A stretch of DNA of 44,608 bases, taken from assembly GCA_964412115.1 (NCBI GenBank), contig CAYPMM010000005.1, positions 1 to 44,608 on the forward strand, in the 5' to 3' direction. The position numbers and the translations under genes were made by a program. The DNA comes from HO2-45-28 sp964412115. GTDB taxonomy: Bacteria > Patescibacteriota > Minisyncoccia > HO2-45-28. Of this stretch, positions 32,747 through 40,994 are shown piece after piece. Position 1 is the stretch's first letter. Every line of letters begins with the position of its first letter. The notes below the pieces were generated by a model that worked only from the letters and a program-made list of their open reading frames with translations, was not told the DNA's origin and made no database searches.

Positions 32747-32808
32747 TTGAAAAGAACAATCCTTCTTAGAGCCGCTTACTCCGAGTAAGTAGCTCTATGA
32801 AAGAGCGG
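32747..32808 (-). promoter_or_regulatory. structured leader element of prs (62-nt repeat, copy 1)
   Basis: Near-identical to the nadE leader, with the same alternative GCTCT/AGAGC pairings and boxA-like TGTTCTTTTC (core 32751-32757). A gene-specific hairpin (GCGGTCCCGA/TCGGGACCGC, 32805-32838) stands between it and the pncB stop. Confidence 0.7.
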
Positions 32809-32844
32809 TCCCGATTCCCGAAGGATATTCGGGACCGCAATAAA

Positions 32845-34086
32845 TTAATATTTACACTCTTCAAAGGTCGTGGAAGCGTAGCCGAAAATTTTCTTGAATC
32901 TTTCAATGTCTTCCGGCTTTCCAATGGCTTTCGCGATGTTGTCGCTCAGCTTTACAAGCCCCCGACCATTGGCTTCAACCGTTTTCACTACCAGCGAAAG
33001 AGCCCTGAAACCGAGGTCGTTGGTCAAATTTGTGCCCCAGCCGAAAGTGGTTTTAATCTTGCCGCGAAAAGTATTGTGCAGCTTAACAATAGTATCGACA
33101 TCCAGACCGTCGCTAAAAACTATCATCTTTGTTTTTGGATCAATGCCCATTTTCTCGTAAAAAGCAATCGCTTTTCTTCCGAATTGAAACGGATCGCCCG
33201 AATCTTGGCGCAAACCCTTCCAGTTACGCGCCTGTTCAGCGGTCATATCTTTGAAAAAGAAATCCGTTCCGTAAGTATCGGTAAGCGCGACGGAAAGGCC
33301 GAGGCTATATTCGTCCCACCAATCCCGCAATACTTTATTGTGAGAAGCACGGATCGCTTCATCGCTTTCGCCCATAATGCCCGACATTACCATGCCCATT
33401 TCATGCGCCGCGGTGCCCATTGGCATAAGGCCGTGCTTCATGGCCAGATATGTGTTTGATGTACCGAGCATCTGGCGCGGAATTTCTTCAGCCAAAACAC
33501 CAACAACATAATCCTGCCAATCTCGGCTAAAACGCCTGCGAGTGCCGAAATCGCAAAAAGTTATTTCGCGATGCTTGCGCAGTTTATCTATTTTTTCAGC
33601 CAAACTCTTTCGGCCTTCGGAAAAAACCAAATCCCGCCCAAAACGGCTCTCCATAGAAAGAAGCGAGCGATAATAAAGTTCGTTCACTATCGCAAGCGCT
33701 ATTGTCTCCCAGTAAATAGCCCTTGACCACTCGCCGGAAAATTCCAACAAAAACTGGCCGTCTCTTACCTCCAAGTCGTACTCCGGCAATTTTAGACCGG
33801 ATAAAAATTCAAGATAATCCTCTTTAAACATCCGTTCGCCGTACTCGTTGGTACCTCGAAGATAATGAATCTCCGTTTTACTTAACTTCAGTCTACGGGC
33901 ATAGTCCAATTCGTGGCGCAAGTCTTTTTCGGAAATGAAGTCCGCAAGCATGATCGATCTTGTCCGGTTGGTAAAAGCGTATTTTACCGGAATATTGGAG
34001 TAGCGGTGAAAAACCAGTTGTCCCATCGTAAATTTGTAAAAATCAGCGTCCAAAAGCGACTGGATTATCGGTTCGCGCTCGAGCAT
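32845..34086 (-). CDS. pncB: nicotinate phosphoribosyltransferase
   Basis: A 413-residue NAPRTase joining nicotinate to PRPP to give NaMN. Typical motifs are DADFYKFTMGQ near residues 13-23, CDFGTRRRFS, GTAAHEMGM with the catalytic histidine near 225, and RQDSGDPF. It starts 9 bases after nadD-nadK with the SD GGAGGGG, so the two are co-translated and tightly linked in stoichiometry. It feeds the NadD part of the preceding fusion. A hairpin follows its stop before prs. Length is normal for the bacterial enzyme. Confidence 0.96.
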   Translation of the reverse strand: MLEREPIIQSLLDADFYKFTMGQLVFHRYSNIPVKYAFTNRTRSIMLADFISEKDLRHELDYARRLKLSKTEIHYLRGTNEYGERMFKEDYLEFLSGLKLPEYDLEVRDGQFLLEFSGEWSRAIYWETIALAIVNELYYRSLLSMESRFGRDLVFSEGRKSLAEKIDKLRKHREITFCDFGTRRRFSRDWQDYVVGVLAEEIPRQMLGTSNTYLAMKHGLMPMGTAAHEMGMVMSGIMGESDEAIRASHNKVLRDWWDEYSLGLSVALTDTYGTDFFFKDMTAEQARNWKGLRQDSGDPFQFGRKAIAFYEKMGIDPKTKMIVFSDGLDVDTIVKLHNTFRGKIKTTFGWGTNLTNDLGFRALSLVVKTVEANGRGLVKLSDNIAKAIGKPEDIERFKKIFGYASTTFEECKY

Positions 34087-34095
34087 TCCCCCCTC

Positions 34096-35475
34096 CTAGT
34101 TTGAGAATTGTCTGGTAATTGTTTCTTCTTTCTTCTCGGACGAAACAGCAAGTTCGGCGGCCGCAATTCTGCTCTTTCTGATTCTGACCTCTTTGATGTT
34201 GCCAAGATTTATCCCGTCGGCAAAACAACGAAGCGGCCTCTTTTTCCAGTCAAGGTTTCGCCAAACAACCTCGGAATCAAGGGATATTTGCGCCCTTTTC
34301 CATGACGGCTGAATTACGTTATTGCCAACCAATGTAAGCGTTTTGGACTCTCTGTCCAAAACCGGTGTTGCCCCCATTGATTTGGCGTAAGCGGTTGATC
34401 CGGCAGGCGTTGCCGCCAGAATGCCGTCGGCCATCAGACGCTCAACACGGACGACTCCATCAATTTCAACTTCAATCCAGGCCGTCTGTCCCGAATCCCT
34501 CTCAATCCAGACGTCGTTAAACGCCAGAGCTTCCCTTTTTGCTCCGCTTATTCCGGTAATATCAACGTAAAGCAAAGGCATGTGGTCAACATCCACGTTC
34601 ATCTGTCCGCCGGAAAGTTTGGGAACGCTCTCGCTCCGGGACGGATTCATCAAAAATCCGTAAGTCCCCGCGTTAACCCCGAAAAACGGCAACCTGAAAC
34701 GCCAATTGTTTCTGATTGTCCGCAACATAAACCCGTCGCCGCCGATAACCACAATCAGGTTCGGGTCGCCGTCGGCCCTGCGAATGGCAAGACGCTCCGC
34801 GAGTTCCATGGCTTTGGGGTTTTCTTCGTCAACGAGCAGTTTCGGACAAACTTCATCTAAAACCAGTTTTGCAGGGCCTCGTGCCGGTCTTCCGCGATAA
34901 AGTCCGTAGCGCTCAATATAGTCAGCAATTTTTGGGTCAACCATTCCTTCAACCGACCGTCTTTTGAAAATTCGCTCCCTGATCTCCGAAGAACTTCCGC
35001 CGAAAGTGGTTCTGAAAATTTTTCTTTTGAGCGGAAGGTCGTGGTCGGCAATTTCCGCGCCATGTCTTTTCACAACGGCAAAGTTGAATGTACTCCATAT
35101 TTCTGGTCCCAGCTCCCATTCTCGTTGAATGAAAGACTGCCCTTTACCGCCGCCTCTTATCAAATCCGTCCCAACGACATGCCAGACTTCGCCTCTGTTT
35201 TTGAAAAGTTCCTGAAGACGGTGTGTTCTTGTAAAAACATTATGCTCAAGATCAAACAACGCAACGCCCGTGTTCGGCAGATTTCCGAATACCATATCGG
35301 CCATGGCCGCGCGATGAATCGGGTCAACGTCATTTGTAGTCGGCTTGTCCGGCCTTGGACCGCAAGGGATGACAACCACCTCGTCAAATTCTTTGGCCAT
35401 CTTTTCCGCAATCATCCGGTGATGCGGACAGGGCGGATTGAAACTTCCGCCGTAAATCGCGATTTTTTTAGTCAT
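34096..35475 (-). CDS. nadD-nadK: fused NaMN adenylyltransferase (NadD) and NAD kinase (NadK)
   Basis: A 459-residue fusion. Residues 1 to about 190 are a nucleotidyltransferase like NadD: GGSFNPPCPHH at 8-18, VVGTDLI near 110 and the C-terminal GGSSSEIRERI. Residues from about 195 are an NAD kinase: VVIGGDGFMLRTIR with the GGDG motif, NAGTYGFLMN, and GSTAYAKSMG. One polypeptide would make NaAD and phosphorylate NAD to NADP, flanking the NadE step. In NadD the usual HxGH nucleotide motif reads CPHH, which is unusual. ATG at 35475 has GGAG seven bases upstream. Leader: see 35494-35620. Confidence 0.93.
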   Translation of the reverse strand: MTKKIAIYGGSFNPPCPHHRMIAEKMAKEFDEVVVIPCGPRPDKPTTNDVDPIHRAAMADMVFGNLPNTGVALFDLEHNVFTRTHRLQELFKNRGEVWHVVGTDLIRGGGKGQSFIQREWELGPEIWSTFNFAVVKRHGAEIADHDLPLKRKIFRTTFGGSSSEIRERIFKRRSVEGMVDPKIADYIERYGLYRGRPARGPAKLVLDEVCPKLLVDEENPKAMELAERLAIRRADGDPNLIVVIGGDGFMLRTIRNNWRFRLPFFGVNAGTYGFLMNPSRSESVPKLSGGQMNVDVDHMPLLYVDITGISGAKREALAFNDVWIERDSGQTAWIEVEIDGVVRVERLMADGILAATPAGSTAYAKSMGATPVLDRESKTLTLVGNNVIQPSWKRAQISLDSEVVWRNLDWKKRPLRCFADGINLGNIKEVRIRKSRIAAAELAVSSEKKEETITRQFSN

Positions 35476-35493
35476 GCCGTTTCTCCTTTTCAA

Positions 35494-35620
35494 GAGTGTT
35501 TATTCTTTTCTAAAAGAACACTTGCCTCAATTGGCCTTGAGCCGATTAAGACAAGAGAATTGCAGCCAAATTTACTTGTCTCGCCATTGGCGGGGTTAGC
35601 TAAAATTCTCTTAAAATTTC
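35494..35620 (-). promoter_or_regulatory. structured leader of nadD-nadK
   Basis: An AAGAGAATT/AATTCTCTT stem (35553-35561 with 35604-35612), then a 15-bp hairpin (35521-35555) containing TTAATCGGCTC, then boxA-like TGTTCTTTT (35513-35519) that can pair with AAAAGAA. TTAATCGGCTC also occurs in the pncA leader. Confidence 0.6.
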
Positions 35621-35626
35621 CTTTAA

Positions 35627-35655
35627 AGAATACCATAAAGTCAATAAAAAATCAA
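35627..35655 (-). promoter_or_regulatory. internal promoter upstream of nadD-nadK
   Basis: Minus-strand TTGATT (35650-35655), 17-bp spacer ending TGG, TATTCT (35627-35632): an extended -10 promoter that follows a terminator. It would make nadD-nadK, pncB, prs and nadE a second transcription unit. Confidence 0.6.
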
Positions 35656-35658
35656 GTT

Positions 35659-35693
35659 CCCCACCATTTTGGCATTTTGCCAAAATGGTGGGG
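35659..35693 (-). terminator. terminator between the signalling and biosynthesis halves of the locus
   Basis: A 15-bp perfect stem (CCCCACCATTTTGGC and complement, 5-nt loop), followed on the minus strand by AACTTGATTTTTT. A boxA-like AGTTCTTTGAA (35710-35716) lies immediately upstream. Confidence 0.75.
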
Positions 35694-35720
35694 TTTCAAA
35701 TTTTAATTCAAAGAACTGGT

Positions 35721-36356
35721 TTAATTAATTGAATTTAACTTCATGATGCGGTCATGATTTTCCTCAAAGAACCTTATCGCTGATTCGGGGTCACTTAACT
35801 GATTTAGGATACTTATCATTTCCTCGCTAACTGCCGCCGGTACAACAAAATCCTTCCTGATTGGGTTCGGAAAAAGATAAAACCCTCGTTGGTTCATATT
35901 CCTTTGAATATCTATTTGCAAATCCCATTTGTCGGCTCTAGCGCTAGTTTTGTCCAAGTCCGAAAAGGTGGTTAAGAACAATAATATGCTATATGTGCTT
36001 TCTAGTTCTTTATAGCCAGAACCGCGACTTTCTGAAATTGATCGGCCGTGACACTCGTCGCCATCTCCGAATATCGGCTCTTTGTGTGTACCAAATTTCC
36101 TTTCAAATATCACAAGAACATTTCTATATTTTGACTCGCGGCCAATTTTTTCAAAATAAAACGAGAAATCTTCATTATTATTTGCTAACCAGGAGAGGAC
36201 CGCGCCTGCTTTTTTCAGAATATTTTCTTGTTTCTTTTCGCATTCTTCGGATTGGCGTTTTAATCTCTCCCACGCCTCTTTTTTCTTACGCTCGTCGGTC
36301 TCTTCTTTCTTAAGTTTTTTCCTAAAACCGGCTATGTAGTTTTTTATTTTCGACAT
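35721..36356 (-). CDS. uncharacterised protein of the NAD/signalling locus
   Basis: A 211-residue soluble protein. The first 50 residues are a lysine- and glutamate-rich coiled-coil-like helix (RKKLKKEETDERKKKEAWER). The rest is mixed alpha/beta, with YFEKIGRESKYRNVLVIFER and WDLQIDIQRNMNQRGFYLFP. No membrane segment or known motif. It is the last gene of the pncA transcription unit, 95 bases after the kinase stop, with the SD AGAAGGAG. A boxA-like TTGTTCTTTAAA (36432-36438) and an imperfect hairpin (about 36391-36415) precede it. A role with the kinase/phosphatase/vWA proteins is guessed only from position. Confidence 0.6.
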   Translation of the reverse strand: MSKIKNYIAGFRKKLKKEETDERKKKEAWERLKRQSEECEKKQENILKKAGAVLSWLANNNEDFSFYFEKIGRESKYRNVLVIFERKFGTHKEPIFGDGDECHGRSISESRGSGYKELESTYSILLFLTTFSDLDKTSARADKWDLQIDIQRNMNQRGFYLFPNPIRKDFVVPAAVSEEMISILNQLSDPESAIRFFEENHDRIMKLNSIN

Positions 36357-36431
36357 TTCTCGTTCTCCTTCTGTTGATTTTTATTCCTCTCCACCATTGC
36401 AAAAACAAGGGTGGGTAGCCAACTTTAATTT

Positions 36432-36438
36432 AAAGAAC
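36432..36438 (-). promoter_or_regulatory. boxA-like motif before the uncharacterised locus protein
   Basis: Minus-strand TTGTTCTTTAAA, just after the kinase stop codon. Confidence 0.4.
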
Positions 36439-36451
36439 AATCTCACAAGAA

Positions 36452-38289
36452 CTACTTCATCCGAACCGACCATATTTCCCCTTCATATATGTAGACAACT
36501 CTGTCGGCTATGTTGGCCAGGGTCATATCGGTTGAAATCTGCCTGTCCTGAACCCGGGTCATATTGCCGGACGCGGGGACAAATATATCCAATTCGCCGT
36601 CTTTCACGATTGTCGCCGAAACTCCTTTCGGCAGAATGGCGACATTAATGCTCGGGTCGTCAGCCTTTCCCTGCCACAAACGATAACTTGCGTAATTCCG
36701 GTCAAAAGACAGTTCAAGTTTTTGATACTGGCCCTTTTTATCAACTGTCATAATCGAGACAAACCTGTGCCCGGCTTTCGCGTTTACCGGACGTAATCCG
36801 TCCAACTCGCGAACCCGGACTTGAGCGCAGGAATTGCCGTCAAAAGGAACTATGACATAGCTTGAGCCCATGGCATCTTGAGTGCCAACGCCGTCAAACC
36901 AGGTGGTGGAGTTAACCATCACTCCCCACGTGTTTCCGGCCGCCAGCAGCGGTTTTGAACCGCCGGCCAAGATAATTTCGGTCAAACCGCTTTCGGTGAC
37001 CGCGAAAATCCTATTTTCATAACGGACAATCTTGCGCATATTCAGATGGGTTGAAAGTCCGGTTTCCCTAAAATTTACGGGACTAATCAGAGAAAATTCT
37101 ATCCGCGAGGAATCGTAATCCGCTTTCAGCCATCCCTTGTCGGTTAAAACCACTTCGCATTTATTCGATTTTGCCCTTCCTATTTCACGTTTGGAATCAA
37201 GGTCAATCAAGCGTCCGGACATTAGAAGCGCGATTCCGCACGGGAAAACGCGAACTACTTTATCGTTTTTTTTTTTTTTTTTCTTTTTGAAGATCATCTT
37301 TGGTTTTTTGCCTAGTACTGTGGGCTGTATATGGTGGCCNNNNNNNNNNGGAAAACGCGAACTACTTTATCGTTTTTTTCGGAAAAAATCTTGTCGCAGA
37401 TGAGCAGTCCTCCGCCGGCAACAACCGCGTGCTGTATCTGAATGACCGGCGCCACCGCCAAGCCCCTATCAAACGGAGACGGAGGTAATGTTCTTTCGCC
37501 TTTTTGGAAAACTGCAACATACCAGTCCAGAAGCTGTCCGGGAATGACTGAAAAGTTTCTGACCGCGCGATTAAGTTTTACTCCCGGAGAAAATACCGAG
37601 GCGTTGGCCCGCATCCGCCCTTCCAAATCTCCCCTATCAAACCCGTCAAGCGTTCCCTTGTAGGGATGTATTCCGGTGTAGACCTGGAAACTGACAATCC
37701 CCCAGCTAAACCAGTCGGTCAGTTCGCTAAATTTGCCGGTATGCCAATCCTTGATCGAAGGCATTATGACTTTAGCCGGCCATCTTCCTATTTGCCAGGA
37801 GTCAACATCGATTACGCGGGGCTCGGGACTGTTTGCGTTCATAACCATAAGCCAGTTTAGTTCGTTGGCATCGGCCAGAATCGCTTTTTGTCCGTGAGCA
37901 AATTGGACTGCCTCGCGCATCCGGCTGACCAAAACCGACGCTTTTTCGTCCCCAAAACATTCTCTTTGCCTAAAATCGTTCGTAAAAATTCTTGGGAACG
38001 GCTCTCCGTCAGCATAATCCATGTAGTATCCTATCGGCTTTCTTTTGTCGTCTAAAACAAGATCCGCGGGCGCCACGATAAATCTATGCTTTATTAAAGA
38101 AAGGAGTTTTATTTTTTCGGCCATGCCGTCGTGTATCATCTTTTCGGGATCGGTATAAATCTTTATCACCGTATTTGAAGCCCGAAATATTTCCCCTTCG
38201 CCTCCGGTCGCGACGTGATCGCTCGGACGAATGGTCAGCGATCCGCGTCCGCTAAGCGTAACGTTTATGTTGCGTCTAGTCGGCGGCAC
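36452..38289 (-). CDS. Ser/Thr protein kinase with a large C-terminal domain, split by an assembly gap
   Basis: Kinase of the type found with vWA and PP2C partners. Gly-rich loop GGEGEI (29-34), K43 (VIKIYTD), catalytic segment LADANELN with D140 and N145 in place of HRDxxxxN, and DVD (161-163) in place of DFG. The scaffold gap at 37340-37349 falsely splits the gene: EKNDKVVRVF before the gap and KKNDKVVRVFPCG after it are the same sequence. Removing the duplicated junk gives about 575 residues, the last 260 or so being a beta-rich, propeller-like domain with no helices or membrane segment. GTG at 38289 is preferred since GGAGG is nine bases upstream; it overlaps the PP2C stop. Confidence 0.8.
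37243..37379. other. misassembled junction: duplicated sequence, homopolymer and 10-N gap
   Basis: The 30 bases from 37243 recur from 37350, on the other side of the N run. Between them are 17 consecutive T, about 65 bases without coding sense and ten N. Two contig ends that overlap were joined without merging. Confidence 0.85.
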
Positions 38290-39172
38290 GGCCGTCATCC
38301 TCCGATTTTTTTTCGTCTTCAATTCTTATGACCGCGTACGAAATATCGTCAAGGGGACCTCTGCCCTTTTTTTGCGAATCCTTCACGCCGCGGATCATGC
38401 GCCTCTTGGCGAATTCGCCCGTGACATTCTTGAATGCGAGAAAATCGGCAACGGCTTCTTTCCAGTCTATGCCGTCAATCTGCGTAACTCCGTCGGAAAA
38501 TAATGCAATGAATTCTATCTCTTTCATTTTGGCCGGATCAAAAAATAAATTTATTCCGTTTATTCCTTCCTGCAAAGAAAGATTGCTGTTGCCCGTTTCA
38601 ATCACGGATCCGCTTTGCGTTCTGTGGAAATCTTCCCGTTTAAGCCGGGTTGCCTTCAGGTCTCCGCCGTGCGCGGTTATAAAACCGTTCAGGCCGTTTT
38701 GGGCGTACGCGGGATAAAAAGGCATGTTTTCCATCCATTCAATCTTGGACACATAAACATTGCCCCACAAATCTTTAACCGCGATAACTCCGTCTCCCTG
38801 TAAACTTATATATCCGCCGTCAGGCGTCATGAAAGCATAGACGCAGGTTGCCAGCATATCTTTTGATTCCAAACCGAGCATGCTCCTCGCACCGGCTATG
38901 ACTGCTTTTTGCCACAAATTTATCTTGTAAATTGCCTGTTCGCCGGAAGCCTCATCTCCAAGCGCCAGATGCCTTTTTATGGCTTCGGCTGTTGAAAGCG
39001 CCACAATTCTCGCTCCAACATCGGTCTGTCCGCCGGTTGAACATCCGTCTGAAACTACGGCGAAAGCCGAACCGTTATAAATTCCCGAAACAGAATAATC
39101 CTGACAAGGTTTTCCGCCGACAAAATGCGCCCGACCTATGCTGAAGTAGTGATCGGTATAAAACCGGATCAT
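38276..39172 (-). CDS. PP2C-family protein phosphatase
   Basis: A 298-residue serine/threonine phosphatase. Metal-binding motifs are SDGCSTGGQTDVGA (D42), GDGVIAV near 125-131, FSDGVTQ and the C-terminal DDISYAVIRI. It has no membrane or sensor domain. It would reverse the action of the adjacent kinase, whose start overlaps its stop by about 14 bases. The ATG has AAAGGAG upstream. It follows the vWA gene by 75 bases, containing a strong hairpin (39196-39225). A KKGRGP insertion precedes the last motif. PP2C, kinase and vWA together match the TerY-P type triad known from tellurium-resistance-linked gene clusters. Confidence 0.92.
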   Translation of the reverse strand: MIRFYTDHYFSIGRAHFVGGKPCQDYSVSGIYNGSAFAVVSDGCSTGGQTDVGARIVALSTAEAIKRHLALGDEASGEQAIYKINLWQKAVIAGARSMLGLESKDMLATCVYAFMTPDGGYISLQGDGVIAVKDLWGNVYVSKIEWMENMPFYPAYAQNGLNGFITAHGGDLKATRLKREDFHRTQSGSVIETGNSNLSLQEGINGINLFFDPAKMKEIEFIALFSDGVTQIDGIDWKEAVADFLAFKNVTGEFAKRRMIRGVKDSQKKGRGPLDDISYAVIRIEDEKKSEDDGRAAD

Positions 39173-39195
39173 GCTTGGTCTCCTTTTAGAAAAAT

Positions 39196-39225
39196 GGGGC
39201 GGTCCGAAGGACTTCGGACCGCCCC
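39196..39225. terminator. bidirectional hairpin between vWA and PP2C genes
   Basis: A perfect 14-bp stem (GGGGCGGTCCGAAG and complement, 2-base centre) with ATTTTTCT after it on the minus strand and GCGTCTTTTTT on the plus strand. It lies inside an operon, so it probably attenuates rather than ends transcription. Confidence 0.65.
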
Positions 39226-39247
39226 GCGTCTTTTTTCGTCAGCGTTA

Positions 39248-39997
39248 TCAGATTGTCGGTGAAATATTCTGGCTCGGACCGCCCGTTCCAAGAGCCTGAC
39301 TCTGGCTGGATACCGAACTTGAAACAAAAGCGGCGAGTTTCGCAAGCTTGCCTTTGGTCGCTTCACCCGCGTCGATGAAGTGGGTCATGCCGGCCTCGTC
39401 CTTGAATCTGACGAGGCAGTCGGCGCAATCTCTGGCGTTGATCCCGACAAGGACGCTGATCACCGACTCAAGATATTCTCCGGAAACAGCTTTCTCGGAC
39501 TCTTTTTTCACCATATCCATCGTGGCAACGGAGCTGTTTTCCCCGCCGTCGGTAATGACAAACACGATGCCGTTTACTCCGAAGTCCTCATCGGCAAGCT
39601 GTTTACCGTAGGTATTCATGGCGCCGATGGACGAAAACGCGGCATCGCAAAGCGGAGTCCACCCTCCCGGCTTAATGTCGGGATAATCGGCCGTATTGAT
39701 TTCAGCCAAGGGTTTGAAACCGTGTATTTCATTTACGCCGTTCGGATAGTTGGTTGAAAAGTAAATCACGCGGACCAGAAGGTTATCCGAACGCGGCGAT
39801 TTCTTGCAGGCCTCCACCGCCGTCTCAAGCATTTTGCGCAGTTCATTCTGGAAACCATTCACGGATCCGGTTTCGTCAACCGCGATCGTAGCTAAGGTGT
39901 ATTCGGCAGCGCCCAGTCTGGCGATACGGGCGCCTTTGAAAGAAAATCCGCTTCGGCCGATTTTCAGAGTTGTCATTCCTTCTTCGAGCTTGGGCAT
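39248..39997 (-). CDS. von Willebrand factor A domain protein (TerY-like)
   Basis: A 249-residue soluble vWA protein with a metal-ion-dependent adhesion site: DETGS at 41-45 (a DxTxS variant of DxSxS), TPLCDA as the threonine strand, and VITDGGEN for the third site. After residue 225 it has a Ser/Gln/Gly-rich tail. vWA proteins of this kind scaffold or sense in the triad with PP2C and a kinase. The ATG at 39997 has AAAGGAG seven bases upstream and lies 20 bases after the pncA stop, so it is coupled to pncA. The longer frame from 40081 overlaps pncA and is rejected. Confidence 0.88.
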   Translation of the reverse strand: MPKLEEGMTTLKIGRSGFSFKGARIARLGAAEYTLATIAVDETGSVNGFQNELRKMLETAVEACKKSPRSDNLLVRVIYFSTNYPNGVNEIHGFKPLAEINTADYPDIKPGGWTPLCDAAFSSIGAMNTYGKQLADEDFGVNGIVFVITDGGENSSVATMDMVKKESEKAVSGEYLESVISVLVGINARDCADCLVRFKDEAGMTHFIDAGEATKGKLAKLAAFVSSSVSSQSQALGTGGPSQNISPTI

Positions 39998-40017
39998 GTC
40001 CGTCTCCTTTTCGCCGG

Positions 40018-40833
40018 CTAGGCCAGGAATTTTTCGGAAGTGGTCAGAACCATTCCGCGCTTTTCCATTTCTTTGAGCCAAGACTCGGCAATTGCCGGAA
40101 AGTCGGGCCCATTGCCGACTTTTGGCACGGGACTTGAGCAGTCGGTAAGGATATGAAACTTTTTGGCGTACTCGTCGCCGAGGTTTTCGGCAATCTGGGT
40201 CACGGTTGACTTAACGCAGTGAGAAAGAGCTTCGCCGGCGATAGCCACAATGTCTGCTTCGGCAAGAATATTCAGAAGATCGGTGTTAAGCCCGGTCGCG
40301 GGATCGGAAGGATCCGGAACTTCGGCCATCAAGGCGCCATAGTGCTCGGTAAACGGGTTGGTGCCCTTAACCACGTAGTCGGTGTTTGCGTGGAATCTGC
40401 GCGACCAAGCGGCCAGAACAGCCGCAAGCTCTTTTTGGACATTGTGTCCGGGAGTTCCGATTTCGCAGTGCTCCGGCCAGACCATCAAAGGATAGTTCCC
40501 CTGTTTCGCGAGAGTTTCGGCATAATCGACCATGCGTTTGCGAAAGGAAGGATCGAAGGGGGTCCAAATGCTGTTTTTGATGTCATCCGCGGTAATAACG
40601 GTGAACGGAGCCGGGTTTTCACCTTTTCCGTTTCGCCAAAAAGGCGGGTGTCCAACATCAAGAATGTGATGTGAATCCAGCGTCACGTGGACATCTTCAA
40701 GCTTGTGGCCGACACGACGGATCATCTTGGTAAGGCGATTCATGTCGGCGTTAGCGCCGGGAACCGGCAAGGAAGAATCGGGATCGTCCATAAAATCCTT
40801 CTGCGGATCAATAATCAACAGATGTACGCGCAT
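40018..40833 (-). CDS. pncA: nicotinamidase (isochorismatase family)
   Basis: A 271-residue enzyme hydrolysing nicotinamide to nicotinate and ammonia. Family positions are D9 (LIIDPQKDF), the zinc-site D53 and H55 (VTLDSHH), K156 (YVVKGTNP) and the nucleophile C206 (GEALSHCVKST). It is longer than usual PncA (about 200 residues), with an insertion around residues 85-115. The ATG at 40833 has GGAGCAGG upstream; an in-frame ATG 19 codons earlier is not supported. It is first in the operon behind an NrtR-like site and a four-way-junction leader. Without a search, another amidohydrolase of the family cannot be excluded, but the neighbourhood fits nicotinamidase. Confidence 0.9.
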   Translation of the reverse strand: MRVHLLIIDPQKDFMDDPDSSLPVPGANADMNRLTKMIRRVGHKLEDVHVTLDSHHILDVGHPPFWRNGKGENPAPFTVITADDIKNSIWTPFDPSFRKRMVDYAETLAKQGNYPLMVWPEHCEIGTPGHNVQKELAAVLAAWSRRFHANTDYVVKGTNPFTEHYGALMAEVPDPSDPATGLNTDLLNILAEADIVAIAGEALSHCVKSTVTQIAENLGDEYAKKFHILTDCSSPVPKVGNGPDFPAIAESWLKEMEKRGMVLTTSEKFLA

Positions 40834-40899
40834 GTCCTGCTCCTTTTTTACCCCGCGTTTTTTGCGGGGCTTGTTTGGGCGCAAAATCACGCCATTTAC

Positions 40900-40994
40900 A
40901 AAGAACTTTTACATAAGGCCCCGAGCCTTATGTCCAGCTTCCCCAAGAAGCTGATGTTGTTAATCGTTTAGAGCCGATTAACAGCATCAAGTTC
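40900..40994 (-). promoter_or_regulatory. predicted four-way-junction leader RNA of pncA
   Basis: GAACTT and AAGTTC (40989-40994 with 40903-40908) close three hairpins: GATG...CATC with loop GCTCTAAA (14-bp stem, one mismatch), AGCTTC/GAAGCT, and ACATAAGGC/GCCTTATGT. The 3' outer strand contains boxA-like GTTCTTTG. A further hairpin (CCCCGC/GCGGGG) sits before the SD. Confidence 0.7.

Noticed and set aside
31599..32808. CRISPR array from the repeated 62-nt units
   Set aside because: Only two copies, 1.1 kb apart with a gene between them; no spacers and no cas genes.
37272..37339. Unique sequence before the second gap as real genome
   Set aside because: It starts with a 17-base homopolymer, breaks the kinase frame, and lies between two copies of the same 30 bases. 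It looks like a contig-end artefact.
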